From assembly GCF_028128765.1 (NCBI RefSeq), contig NZ_LBJG01000009.1, positions 1 through 64,000 of the forward strand: a DNA stretch of 64,000 nt, read 5' to 3'. The DNA comes from Bradyrhizobium sp. CCBAU 51627 (GTDB taxonomy: Bacteria > Pseudomonadota > Alphaproteobacteria > Rhizobiales > Xanthobacteraceae). The notes beneath the pieces are model-generated. The model saw nothing but the letters and a program-made list of their open reading frames with translations. It had not been told where the DNA came from and did not search any database. Made by a program: the position numbers and the translations under genes. Positions 28,927 through 37,632 of this stretch are shown one piece after another. Within the stretch, counting starts at the first letter, position 1; each line of letters opens with the position of its first letter.

Positions 28927-30336
28927 GTGGTTCGCGCGCGCGTCGAGCGCCGGCTGGCGGCAATTCTGGCGGCTGACGTAGCCGGCTATTCACGGCTTAT
29001 GGGTGATGACGAGGAAGGCACTCTTGCCGGATTGAAGGCGCACCGCCGGGAGCTGTTCGATCACAAGCTCAAATCGCATCGCGGGCGCCTTATCAAGACG
29101 ACCGGCGATGGAATGCTGGTGGAGTTTTCAAGCGCCGTCGAAGCGGTGAAGTGTGCCGTCGAAGTTCAGCGCGGGATGGTCGGCAGGAACGCAAGCATCC
29201 CTCTTGATCGACGTATTGAATTCCGAGTCGGAATCAATGTTGGAGACATCATCGAGGATGAGGGCGATATCTTCGGAGACGGCGTCAACGTCGCCGCTCG
29301 GCTTGAAGGCATGGCGATGCGCGGCGGAATCTGCATCTCCCGTCAAGTCCTTGATCAGATCGATGGCAAGCTGAAGCTGCCTTTTCGCGAATTGGGCCGG
29401 CAGAACCTCAAGAACATCGCGCGACCGATCGAAGTCTATGCCATCGACCTGGACAAGGAGGGATCGCCCGCGAAGCGGGTCTTGTCGGCAGCCAACCTCA
29501 AGCAGGACATCCGTTATTGTCGGGCCGTGGATGGCGTGCGGCTGGCCTATGCGAAGGTGGGAAGCGGCCCGGGATTATTGAGATCGGCACATTGGCTTGG
29601 CCATCTGGAGTATGACTGGAACCTTCCGCTCTACCGTGATTTTCTGCTTGGACTTGCCTCGTCATTCACGCTCGTCCGGTACGATGCGCGCGGCAATGGC
29701 CTGTCGGATTGGGACGTCGGCGAGCTCTCGCTTGACGCATGGGTCAAGGACATGGAAACCGTGGCCGATGCGGCCGGCCTTGACAGGTTTCCGCTTCTCG
29801 GGTTCTCGCAGGGGTGCGCCGTTTCGATTGCGTTTGCGGTCCGGCATCCGCAGCGCGTGTCGCACCTGATCCTGTATGGTGGATTCGCGGTCGGCGCCAA
29901 CAAGAATCCAAATCTTTCGGCCGCCGATCGGGAGCGGTTTGCGGCAATGAAAACATTGATGAAGCTGGGGTGGGGCGCGGATGAGCCGACCTTCCGGCAG
30001 CTCTTTACATCCTCGATGCTACCGAGCGCCACAAAGGAACAGGTCGACGCCTTCAATGAGCTTCAGCGTCTCAGTGCCTCGGCGGAGTCTGCGGTACGTT
30101 ACCTCGAAACAGTAGCCGATTTCGACGTCCGCCCCCTGCTCAAACAGGTCAAAGCCCCTACGCTCGTGATGCACGTTCGAGACGACCGCAGGGTTCCAAT
30201 CTCTTTGGGCCGAGATATGGCCGCGGAAATTCCGGGCGCCAGATTCGTCTCGCTGCCGGGTCAAAATCACATGCTGCTGTCGCAGGATCCCGGCGCACCA
30301 ATCTTCCAGGAGGAAGTGCGTAATTTTCTACTCTAG
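28927..30336 (+). CDS. class III adenylate/guanylate cyclase fused to alpha/beta hydrolase
   Basis: Two-domain protein, about 469 residues. Residues about 1-170 are a class III cyclase: the metal Asp in LAAILAADVAGYSRLMG, a second Asp in IKTTGDGMLVEFS, and the catalytic Asn/Arg in GDGVNVAARLEG. From about 190 an alpha/beta hydrolase follows, with the nucleophile elbow GFSQGCAVS, an acid in MHVRDDRRVP and His in LPGQNHMLL, so the Ser-Asp-His triad is complete. No membrane segment, so cytosolic. GTG 28927 is taken as start because GGAGG lies eight bases upstream and RVERRLAAIL is the usual opening; ATG 28885 is possible. The hydrolase substrate, and whether cAMP or cGMP is made, are unknown. 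Confidence 0.85.
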   Translation: MVRARVERRLAAILAADVAGYSRLMGDDEEGTLAGLKAHRRELFDHKLKSHRGRLIKTTGDGMLVEFSSAVEAVKCAVEVQRGMVGRNASIPLDRRIEFRVGINVGDIIEDEGDIFGDGVNVAARLEGMAMRGGICISRQVLDQIDGKLKLPFRELGRQNLKNIARPIEVYAIDLDKEGSPAKRVLSAANLKQDIRYCRAVDGVRLAYAKVGSGPGLLRSAHWLGHLEYDWNLPLYRDFLLGLASSFTLVRYDARGNGLSDWDVGELSLDAWVKDMETVADAAGLDRFPLLGFSQGCAVSIAFAVRHPQRVSHLILYGGFAVGANKNPNLSAADRERFAAMKTLMKLGWGADEPTFRQLFTSSMLPSATKEQVDAFNELQRLSASAESAVRYLETVADFDVRPLLKQVKAPTLVMHVRDDRRVPISLGRDMAAEIPGARFVSLPGQNHMLLSQDPGAPIFQEEVRNFLL

Positions 30337-30390
30337 TTCGTGCGGCCGGGTCACCGCAGTTTCGCCGTGTAAGCCGGCCTGCCAAGGATT

Positions 30391-30619
30391 GTCCTGGAAC
30401 ACACGCACACCGACACCGAGTTGACTCGTGCTGGAAGGCAGCTTCAGCCACGAAGGCGGCCGTTTTGGCCCCGGCGATTTCGACTATGGTGATGACGAGG
30501 TCGATCATCGTCCGATCGTGGGCGACGAAGGTCCGTGTCTTCGCCTGGTTGCGATGACCGGCGATCTGCGCATGAACGGTCTGCTTGGCCGGCTGATCAG
30601 CCCCTTCGTGCGGCTCTGA
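30391..30619 (+). pseudogene. remnant of ChrR-type anti-sigma cupin domain
   Basis: Two frames together give the C-terminal cupin of ChrR-like zinc anti-sigma factors: EHTHTDTEL (30398 onward, the HxHxxxE metal motif), then after a frame shift LVLEGSFSHEGGRFGPGDFD and, at the end, LVAMTGDLRMNGLLGRLISP with a stop at 30619. The N-terminal zinc-binding, sigma-holding domain is missing, and a stop precedes the second frame. The family text is very close, so this is a decayed gene and not chance. A broken ECF sigma gene follows 70 bp downstream. Confidence 0.7.
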
Positions 30620-30691
30620 TTTCCTTCACTGCCTCCTCCGCGGGTGATCCGAGCGCAGGCCCGAAGCGTTTCAAGGCCAGACGCAAGGGAG

Positions 30692-31129
30692 ATGGATATG
30701 GCCTGCCCACATCCGGCAAGACAGGCACCGGGCGACACGTTGCCCGAGCTGCTCGCGCGCGTGTCACGCGGCGATGCACGCGCGTTCTCGGCGCTGCACA
30801 TGCTGACGCGGGGCAGGCTGCGCAGGACGGCTCTCGCCGCCCGAGCTCCCCCTCACGAGATCGAAGACATCCTGCAAGATGCCTATCTGAAGATCTGGCG
30901 CAATGCCTGCCGCTTCGACGCCGAGCGCGCCCCGGCAATGGCATGGATGTCCACCATCGTCCGCAATACCGCAATCGATCATCTGCGGATCAGAAGATTG
31001 TCGACTGACGAATTCGGTAGCTGGCGCCGGCGACCTCGGCGATCTTGCTGCGATCCAGGCCGTCTACTCATTAGTCGGCCTTCGTCCGGGCGCAGAGACA
31101 GATTTGCCAAGTGGCCTCAAGCTTCCTGA
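30692..31129 (+). pseudogene. ECF sigma factor truncated after region 2
   Basis: From ATG 30692 (AAGGGAG just upstream) the protein starts as an ECF sigma factor: LPELLARVSRGDARAFSALH, IEDILQDAYLKIWRNACRF and MAWMSTIVRNTAIDHLRIRR are regions 2.1 to 2.4. After TDEFG the text turns into Arg/Ser-rich sequence with no region 4 helix-turn-helix, and neither other frame restores it. A sigma factor without region 4 cannot read a -35 element, so it is probably inactive. The closest family text is that of sigma factors paired with ChrR, which fits the cupin remnant upstream. Confidence 0.7.
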
Positions 31130-31222
31130 ATGGAAAATGTGAGCTGCCTCACTTCACGACTCCGCCGATCAGGATATCTTCCTGGACCAGCCGACGCGGC
31201 GCGCCGAGCGGCGGAGGATATA

Positions 31223-31453
31223 ATGCATCAATCGTTCTATTTACTTTTTCAGGTTGCCCTCACGTTCACTCCTGTTATGGCACTCGAATTCCTAACATCA
31301 GATGTGGCGCGTTCGGCGACATCGGCAGAGGGGAGATATCCGATCCTTGTCAAGGTCGCGGTCGCCCTGGCTATGTTGCTCGTCGTTTTAAGCCTTATGA
31401 AATTCCATCCCGAGATTGGCGCAATCATCGCGGAGTACAATCAATTCTCATAG
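31223..31453 (+). CDS. small membrane protein (76 aa)
   Basis: Seventy-six residues from ATG 31223, with GGAGGA five bases upstream. Two hydrophobic stretches, FYLLFQVALTFTPVMALEF and VKVAVALAMLLVVLSLMKF, joined by a short polar loop, predict a helical hairpin in the inner membrane. No family is recognised. The frame is open further upstream, but the strong ribosome site supports this start. It lies just after the broken sigma gene. Confidence 0.5.
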   Translation: MHQSFYLLFQVALTFTPVMALEFLTSDVARSATSAEGRYPILVKVAVALAMLLVVLSLMKFHPEIGAIIAEYNQFS

Positions 31454-31640
31454 TCGATCAGTCGAAATGTCGCCGTTGTGACAGAGAGTTTCCGGGCCGC
31501 GCTTCACGGGCTCACGGAACTGGAACGTTCCGGCCGAATAAGGCCCAAGGCGCTTGACGAGCGCATCGCATTCGTTGTGCGCGATCGCGGATTCCGGATC
31601 CGCCCACAGCGCCAGGCGCAGCCCGTGAAGGCGGCTTTCG
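31448..31640 (-). other. unassigned minus-strand open stretch after the racemase
   Basis: On the minus strand a frame offset from the racemase reads RLHGLRLALWADPESAIAHN, then ECDALVKRLGPYSAGTFQFR, and stops at 31448. Its composition looks protein-like and unlike a random shadow, but no start codon fits and no family is known to me. It may be the tail of a lost gene. Confidence 0.3.
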
Positions 31641-31646
31641 TCGGCA

Positions 31647-32336
31647 TCACCCCATCGCGAAATCGGCCGCGGTCTCCGCGTGAATGGCGGTGGTATCGAA
31701 CGTCTCGACCGATGTATCGGCAGCCCCCACCAGCATCGTGATCTCGGTGCAGCCGAGGATGATGCAGTCCGCGCCGCGCCCGACCAGCGCGGCCATCACG
31801 TCCTGGTAGCGGCGGCGCGAGGGCGCGGCGACGACACCAAGGCACAGCTCGTCGTAGATGATGCGGTTCACGTCGGCCCGCTCCTCGGCCGTGGGAATGA
31901 GGACATCGAGATCATGCGCGCGCAGGCGATCGCTGTAGAAATTCTGCTCCATCGTGAAGATGGTGCCGAGCAGCCCGACCCGCCGATGTCCCCTCGCCCT
32001 GATACGCTTCGCCGTTGCGTCGCCGATGTCGATGAAGGGAACGCTCAGCTTCGCGACGATATCCGGGGCCAGCTTGTGCATCGTGTTCGTGCACAGCACG
32101 ATCGCGCGTGCGCCGGCGCGCTCGAGCCGCTGCGCCACCTCGGCAAGGCTCGCTCCCGCCTCGGCCCAGCGGCCGGCATATTGCATCTCCTTGATCTGCT
32201 GGAAATCGTAGGAATACATCAGCAGCGGGGCCGAATGCAGCTTGCCCATGCGATCCCGGACGCGCTCGTTGATGAGCTTGTAGTAGAGCGCGGTGCTCTC
32301 CCAGCTCATGCCGCCGATCAGGCCAATCGTTTGCAT
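31647..32336 (-). CDS. aspartate/glutamate racemase family protein
   Basis: PLP-independent amino-acid racemase fold, 229 residues. MQTIGLIGGMSWESTALYYK is the usual N-terminus, and the two catalytic cysteines are in VLCTNTMHK and ILGCTEITML. Closest in style to YgeA-type broad-substrate racemases; whether Asp, Glu or another amino acid is used is unknown. ATG 32336 is chosen by family fit although the frame is open for 50 more codons. A short dyad CAGAC-TTG-GTCTG (32452-32464) lies upstream. Confidence 0.87.
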   Translation of the reverse strand: MQTIGLIGGMSWESTALYYKLINERVRDRMGKLHSAPLLMYSYDFQQIKEMQYAGRWAEAGASLAEVAQRLERAGARAIVLCTNTMHKLAPDIVAKLSVPFIDIGDATAKRIRARGHRRVGLLGTIFTMEQNFYSDRLRAHDLDVLIPTAEERADVNRIIYDELCLGVVAAPSRRRYQDVMAALVGRGADCIILGCTEITMLVGAADTSVETFDTTAIHAETAADFAMG

Positions 32337-32551
32337 CCCAGCGTCTCCCGCAAATCGCGCGATGGGATCGTAGCCGAAGCCGTCGAGGCCCGCCATGCGC
32401 GCCGGTTGACGCAGCCACGCTTCCAACGCCAAATGGTCATGTCGGAAAAGGCAGACTTGGTCTGACAAGCCCAAGTCCTTTGACAATCACGACACGGCCG
32501 GGCCGGTGATTGCCGCGGCGGGGGCCGTCTGCCGCGGCGCGCGACGGCCAT

Positions 32552-32779
32552 TCAGCACCACGCCGACGAAGGTGAAGCGCACCAGCAGGTGATAGAGAAG
32601 GGGGCGGTCGCGATAGCGTAAAAAATGCCGCCGGCGGACATGGCCATGCCCAGCAATGCCTGCTGGTTGCTGGCACGACGCAGCCAAGCCACGAGAATGA
32701 TCATCAGGAACACGCCGCTCGTCGCGCCGCGAACCCCGAGATCGATAGCCGCGAACTCCATGGTGTTCACGCCCTGCAT
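32552..32779 (-). pseudogene. truncated N-terminus of membrane-anchored AraC-type regulator
   Basis: A strong GGAGG site precedes the ATG at 32779. The text MEFAAIDLGVRGATSGVFLM then IILVAWLRRASNQQALLGMA and MSAGGIFYAIATAPF matches, from recall, the multi-helix N-terminus of a Bradyrhizobium AraC-family protein group. After that the frame breaks, the remaining helices and the helix-turn-helix are missing, and another frame carries LLVRFTFVGVVLNGRRAP. It is a broken gene. The family assignment is from memory and moderate. Confidence 0.5.
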
Positions 32780-32981
32780 GACCTCCGTTCGATGTCCAAC
32801 TTTCGCATCACCACTTCACCGGCACAACCCAAACTTGCAGCCGCAATCCCGGCGCCGGCGATCATCGGCCTGAGCCGGCTCTATTTCGCCGGTCCCGTCG
32901 AACCCGAAGCGAAACCGACGACACTATCTCGGCACAGTGAACGGTCTCGCCCGTTCAGGGGCGACACGGGGAGCATCTCGC

Positions 32982-33191
32982 ATGCGACAACGGAACTGGC
33001 GATTGATTGCGGTGGGCACGGTGCTGCTGGTGCTGGCCGTGCTGTTCTTCCTCTCGATGCGCGACATGACGTCGTGGTCCAATGATCCTGTCGCTCTGAT
33101 GCGCACGGTCGGAGAGGTGTCCGGCGGCGTCGGCGGCATCAGCCTCGTCATGATCGCGTTCGGCCTGATCGGCCGCAAAGCGCCGGTCTGA
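32982..33191 (+). CDS. small two-helix membrane protein (69 aa)
   Basis: Sixty-nine residues from ATG 32982, with GGGGAG nine bases upstream. Hydrophobic segments LIAVGTVLLVLAVLFFLSM and GGVGGISLVMIAFGLIG flank a polar loop of about 25 residues. Arg-rich N-terminus. No family recognised. Likely inner membrane. Confidence 0.55.
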   Translation: MRQRNWRLIAVGTVLLVLAVLFFLSMRDMTSWSNDPVALMRTVGEVSGGVGGISLVMIAFGLIGRKAPV

Positions 33192-33321
33192 CAAGGCGAC
33201 GCTGCGCAAGGCCTGGTCACGACGACATCACGCCTCCGCCATGAGCGGAATAACGCGTCTTCCGCGCAAATTTGAATGTCAGAACCGCGCATCCCGCGCG
33301 GGCTGCCATTTGGAGGCCGCG

Positions 33322-33567
33322 ATGATCACTTCGAAGCTGTTGGTTGCGCTCGCACTCGCATCGACGATCGGCGCCGTAGCGGCGCAATCGTTCCATCCGG
33401 CGGCCGCCGGAAAGGAAACGACCACAAAACCCTGGACGGCCCCGATCGGCCACCGTCAGCCTCACGCGGCCGACATCCCCTCAACGACGATGGGACCGCG
33501 GGATTTCCTCGATCAGGAGGATGCCAATGTGGACCGCAAGATCAGCGGCATCTGTCGAGGCTGCTGA
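33322..33567 (+). CDS. small secreted protein (81 aa)
   Basis: Eighty-one residues from ATG 33322, with TGGAGG upstream at a good distance. MITSKLLVALALASTIGAVA followed by AQS is a clean Sec signal. The mature part of about 58 residues is polar (KPWTAPIGHRQPHAADIPST) and ends in ISGICRGC with two Cys. Unknown family; periplasmic location inferred. Confidence 0.55.
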   Translation: MITSKLLVALALASTIGAVAAQSFHPAAAGKETTTKPWTAPIGHRQPHAADIPSTTMGPRDFLDQEDANVDRKISGICRGC

Positions 33568-33683
33568 TCGCAGCAGGATTGGCGTTAACGACGTTCAACG
33601 GTTCCCGCTTGGGCGAGATCGCTTCGAAGTTTCTTAAATTTTACTGCGTACCTCTTCCGGCTAGAAGCGATCCGGAGAAAGAC

Positions 33684-34535
33684 ATGGGTAAGCGGGCCAA
33701 GCGCGGAAAGACGGAGGCGCTTGCACTGCCAATGGCCGCGAGAGTTGTCATCGGCGCCGTGGCAGTCGCCGCATTGGGATATGGTTTGCTGTTCCGCCCG
33801 GCCGCGATTCAGCCGACCCAGAAGCCGGCTGCGCACCAGGCGATGGCGTCGTCGTCGCCGGTATACGTGGCAACTCCAGTTCATGCATCGGTGCCAGTTC
33901 CGGCTCCGGCTCCGAGTCCGGCTCCGGCGCCTCTGGTCGAGCCGCCCAAAGCCGTTGAGGGTCCCGGAGCTTTTGTTCGGCAGGTGGTCGACTACGCCAG
34001 TCACCAGGCACCGGGCACCGTGATCATCGACACCAAGAACACGTTTCTCTACCTCATCCTGAACGAAACGCAGGCGATGCGTTACGGCATCGGTGTTGGC
34101 CGAGAAGGCTTCACATGGTCCGGCGAACAGACCGTGGCCCGCAAGACAGAATGGCCGGACTGGCGTCCGCCTGCCGAGATGCTGGTGCGTCAGCCTTATC
34201 TGCCGCGGTTCATGGCAGGTGGCCCCACCAACCCGCTCGGCGCGCGGGCGATGTATCTGGGCGAGACCGAATACAGAATTCACGGCACCAACAAGCCCGA
34301 TACGATCGGAAAGCGCGTGTCGTCCGGCTGCATCCGGCTGACCAATGAGGACGTGACGGACCTTTACGAGCGGGTGAAAGTCGGAGCGAAAGTGATCGTG
34401 CTTCCCGCGACCGTTGCCCGCCGGCCATCTGACACCGCTTCGCGATCGCCGGACCTGCCATCGCCGTCGAACAGGACCCCGGCGGCCAACGCGCAGATGC
34501 CCTCATCTGGACCGAAGGTCGCCGAAGCCCAGTAA
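33684..34535 (+). CDS. L,D-transpeptidase (YkuD domain)
   Basis: Peptidoglycan cross-linking or protein-anchoring enzyme, 283 residues. The N-terminal RVVIGAVAVAALGYGLLF segment is a signal anchor. A Pro/Ala-rich spacer (about 50-100, PVPAPAPSPAPAP) follows, then the YkuD domain with the catalytic HGTNKPDTIGKRVSSGCIRL: H200 and C216. It acts in the periplasm. ATG 33684 has GGAG upstream; the frame remains open before it but lacks protein character. Confidence 0.9.
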   Translation: MGKRAKRGKTEALALPMAARVVIGAVAVAALGYGLLFRPAAIQPTQKPAAHQAMASSSPVYVATPVHASVPVPAPAPSPAPAPLVEPPKAVEGPGAFVRQVVDYASHQAPGTVIIDTKNTFLYLILNETQAMRYGIGVGREGFTWSGEQTVARKTEWPDWRPPAEMLVRQPYLPRFMAGGPTNPLGARAMYLGETEYRIHGTNKPDTIGKRVSSGCIRLTNEDVTDLYERVKVGAKVIVLPATVARRPSDTASRSPDLPSPSNRTPAANAQMPSSGPKVAEAQ

Positions 34536-34560
34536 GGCCGCGCGCTGCCGCTGGCGCGAC

Positions 34561-34977
34561 TTACGACGCCTTCTGCCTCGCTTCCACGTATCGCGCGAAA
34601 TTGTCGAGGATCGCCTGCCAGCCGCCCTGCTGCTGCTCGACCGAGTGGGTCGATTCAGCATCGAAGACGACGCGGACGGTCACACCCTTCGCCACCGGCA
34701 CGAAGTCGACTTCCGCCTTGCGATCACCGAACGCATATTCGATCCGCTTGTGCTCGACGATCTTGGTGTAGGTGCCTGCGAAGTCGAACCCCATGCTGCC
34801 GTCCTTGGCCTCCATGCGTGACGAGAACACGCCGCCTTCGCGCAGGTCGACGGTCGCTTTGGTCGTGTGCCAGTCGTCCGACGCGGCGTTCCACTTCACG
34901 ATGTCGGCAGGCGTCGTATAGGTGCGCCAGACCTGAGCGATCGGGGCTGCGATGCTGGTTTCGACGGTGATCCTCAT
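34561..34977 (-). CDS. SRPBCC / AHSA1-type protein
   Basis: START-like fold of the activator-of-Hsp90-ATPase-like group, 138 residues. MRITVETSIAAPIAQVWRTY, VKWNAASDDWHTTKATVDLR and the C-terminal QQGGWQAILDNFARYVEA are typical of small SRPBCC proteins often linked to stress or ArsR regulators. No regulator lies beside it here. Ligand unknown. Confidence 0.82.
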   Translation of the reverse strand: MRITVETSIAAPIAQVWRTYTTPADIVKWNAASDDWHTTKATVDLREGGVFSSRMEAKDGSMGFDFAGTYTKIVEHKRIEYAFGDRKAEVDFVPVAKGVTVRVVFDAESTHSVEQQQGGWQAILDNFARYVEARQKAS

Positions 34978-35267
34978 GGGTATTGCTCCAGTTCGATTTC
35001 ATCAGCTCGGCGGGACGACATCGCTTCACGCGCGCCGGAGCTCATATCCGGCATGTCTTGCGAGGTAGTCCACCCAAGGACGGTCGAGACCGGTCCGTGC
35101 CGACATGGCCGGGCCGTGAATGCGCTTTTTTTTGAGGAAAGCATCGCAGGCATGATGGCAGCATTCGAATAGCGCATGGATGCCAGATCGCCCATGGCGG
35201 TTGAATGAGGTCCGCGATAAAATGTCGACTGCGGCACATTGGACTCAAACTCCTTGGACAGAAAACG

Positions 35268-35936
35268 ATGGCTTTCTGGATTGCGGGCGCAATTGGATCG
35301 GTGATCGCCTATCTGCTCGGCGCGATCCCGACGGGCTACCTGGCCGGAAAACTGCTTCAAGGAATCGACATTCGCGAGCACGGCTCCAGGTCCACGGGTG
35401 CCACGAATGTGTTGCGGACGCTCGGCAAATGGCCCGCGCTTGCGGTGCTGATCATCGATGTGCTGAAGGGCATGGCTGCTGTCCTCGTTGCGCGCCGGTT
35501 GTGTCCCTGGCTCGCGACAGTGCTATCGCAGACGCCACCGACAGCGGCCGAATTGCAAGTCTGGGTGCCATGGATCGTGTGCCTCGCCGGCATTGCCGCG
35601 CTGCTGGGCCATGGCCGCTCGATCTGGTTGAACTTCACGGGCGGCAAATCGGCAGCGACCGGGCTCGGCGTGCTGCTGGCGATGTCGTCGCCGGTGGGAC
35701 TCGGGGCGGCGGCCGTGTTCGGCATCGCGCTGGCGATCGGGCGGATCGTCTCACTCAGCTCGATGCTCGCAGCGGTGACAGCCATCGTTCTCGTTTGCGG
35801 CTTGCCGCAGCCGTTGCCCTATCGGCTGCTGGTGACCGCAGGCGCGCTCTACGTGATCATGCGCCATCGCGCCAACATTGGGCGGCTGCTGGCGGGCACG
35901 GAGCCGCGGCTGGGGCAAAGCAGTTCACCGTCTTGA
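35268..35936 (+). CDS. plsY: glycerol-3-phosphate acyltransferase PlsY
   Basis: Inner-membrane enzyme that moves an acyl group from acyl-phosphate to glycerol-3-phosphate, the first step of phospholipid synthesis; 222 residues. Family motifs: LLGAIPTGYLAGKL, DIREHGSRSTGATNVLRTLG and GHGRSIWLNFTGGKSAATGL, with five membrane helices. A Gln/Thr-rich loop LSQTPPTAAELQVW is slightly longer than usual. ATG 35268 begins at the first helix. Bradyrhizobium often carries more than one plsY; a core or extra role cannot be told. Confidence 0.9.
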   Translation: MAFWIAGAIGSVIAYLLGAIPTGYLAGKLLQGIDIREHGSRSTGATNVLRTLGKWPALAVLIIDVLKGMAAVLVARRLCPWLATVLSQTPPTAAELQVWVPWIVCLAGIAALLGHGRSIWLNFTGGKSAATGLGVLLAMSSPVGLGAAAVFGIALAIGRIVSLSSMLAAVTAIVLVCGLPQPLPYRLLVTAGALYVIMRHRANIGRLLAGTEPRLGQSSSPS

Positions 35937-35966
35937 GCGCAGCGGCGATCACGCCCGCCCGAAGGT

Positions 35967-37610
35967 TCAGGCCTGCGCGGGTGCGCGGAGGGCCGGCAGG
36001 CCGGGCGGCGCCCAGCGCATGTTCGAGGCCTGCTCGTAGGCGTAAGCCAGGCGCAACAGCTTGTGCTCGCTCCAGGCTCTGCCTGCGAAGGTGACGCCGA
36101 GCGGATAGTCGGGCGTATCCTTGCCGTCGACGCCCGAAACGAGACCCGCGGGCACCATGACGCTGGGATAGCCGGCCCTGGCGGCGATCGCCGCACCTCC
36201 GCTGCCGGGGAACAGGACGGCATCGAGCCTATGCTGATTCATGTAGGCGTCCATGCCGCGGGTCCTGGCGCTGAGAAAGTCCATGGCAAGTGCGAACCTG
36301 TACTCGCGCTCGCGCAAATCGCCTCTCGTGAGGTCGGCGGCGAGAAACAGGTCCTGACCGAAACGCATCGCCCTGTCCGCATTCGCCGCATTGAAGGCGA
36401 CGATGTCGGTGATGGTCTTGATGTCGGTATTGGTCGCCCAATCCTTCAGATAGAGATTGAGATCGCGCTTCAGCTCGTAGATGAACACGATCCGCTGCGT
36501 GACCGGATTGCTCTTGTTGCCGCTCAGCGGATTGCGGTTGAGCACGGCCATGATCGTACCCGGTCCGCTCATCCAGCCGGCGGTGGGCATGCCGGCGCGC
36601 ACGATGACGGCGCCGAGATCCGCTAGCGCCTTGATCGCCTGCGCCATCACCTTCGTCCATTCGGACGGCAGCTTGCCGTAGAAGGGATCGTTGAAGGGGT
36701 CAGCGGGGTCGCTCGGCACGCCGATGCGCGCCCCCTTCAGCGCATCACGCGTGAGATCGGCGGTGTAATCGGCGGGCCGCCGCTGCTTTTCTGTCGCGAG
36801 GTCGCGCGGATCCTTCGCCGCCAGCACGTTGAGCAACATCGCCGCATCACGCACCGTGCGCGTCATCGGCCCCGCCGTGTCCAGGCTGTGCGCGATCGGC
36901 AAGATGCCGGCGCGGCTGATCAGCCCGACTGTCGGCTTGACGGTGACGAGGCCATTCTGACTCGCGGGGAACAACAGCGAACCGGAGGTCTCGGTGCCAA
37001 CAGACGCCGCGCACAGACCCGCTGCGACGGCGACCGCCGAACCCGCGCTCGAGCCGCCCGGGGTTACGAGCGGGATGCCCCGATCGTCCATCAGTGCCGG
37101 CGCATAGGGGTTCTTCACCTGACCGCCCAATGACGAGTAGCCGGAGGGCATCTCGATCGCGAGCATGTTCGAAAACTCGGTCAAATTCGCCTTGCCGAGG
37201 ATCACCGCGCCGGCCTTGCGCAGCAGCTTGATGACGGTGGCATCGCGCCTCGCGCGCGCGCCTTCCAGCGCCAGCGAGCCTGCCGTCGTCGGCTGCTTGT
37301 CTGATGTCGCGATGTTGTCCTTCACCAGGATCGGCACGCCGGCCAGCGGGCGCTTGGCCGACGGTCTGGTGCCGTCGAGCGTGCCAGCGATCGCGAGCGC
37401 GTCCGGATTGAGCGCGCGGACGGAGTTCAGCATCGATCCGCTGCGGTCATAGGCCGCGATGCGCGCGAGATAGGCTTTCGTCAGCGTGGTTGCGGTAACG
37501 CGCCCGCCTGCGAGGGCGTCGATGATATCGCTCATCGACGCGTCCTCGAGCTCCAGGTCCGGCGCCTCGGCGCGAACCGCAGCCGCACTGCGGCGGACCG
37601 GCTTCTTCAT
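35967..37610 (-). CDS. amidase signature family hydrolase
   Basis: Amide hydrolase with the Ser-cisSer-Lys triad, 547 residues. Lys is in VPILVKDNIATSD, the cis-Ser in TPGGSSAGSAVAVAAGLCA and the nucleophile Ser in VGTETSGSLLFPASQNGLVT. The C-terminal part fits peptide-amidase-like members. No signal peptide. A palindromic operator lies 22 bp upstream of the start at 37610. Substrate unknown. Confidence 0.9.
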   Translation of the reverse strand: MKKPVRRSAAAVRAEAPDLELEDASMSDIIDALAGGRVTATTLTKAYLARIAAYDRSGSMLNSVRALNPDALAIAGTLDGTRPSAKRPLAGVPILVKDNIATSDKQPTTAGSLALEGARARRDATVIKLLRKAGAVILGKANLTEFSNMLAIEMPSGYSSLGGQVKNPYAPALMDDRGIPLVTPGGSSAGSAVAVAAGLCAASVGTETSGSLLFPASQNGLVTVKPTVGLISRAGILPIAHSLDTAGPMTRTVRDAAMLLNVLAAKDPRDLATEKQRRPADYTADLTRDALKGARIGVPSDPADPFNDPFYGKLPSEWTKVMAQAIKALADLGAVIVRAGMPTAGWMSGPGTIMAVLNRNPLSGNKSNPVTQRIVFIYELKRDLNLYLKDWATNTDIKTITDIVAFNAANADRAMRFGQDLFLAADLTRGDLREREYRFALAMDFLSARTRGMDAYMNQHRLDAVLFPGSGGAAIAARAGYPSVMVPAGLVSGVDGKDTPDYPLGVTFAGRAWSEHKLLRLAYAYEQASNMRWAPPGLPALRAPAQA

Positions 37611-37632
37611 GGCGTGCCTCCTGGAGGGTTCT

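Noticed and set aside
32982..33567. Toxin-antitoxin pair made of the two adjacent small genes
   Set aside because: One encodes a two-helix membrane protein and the other a signal-peptide protein; no antitoxin-like DNA-binding text and no overlap.
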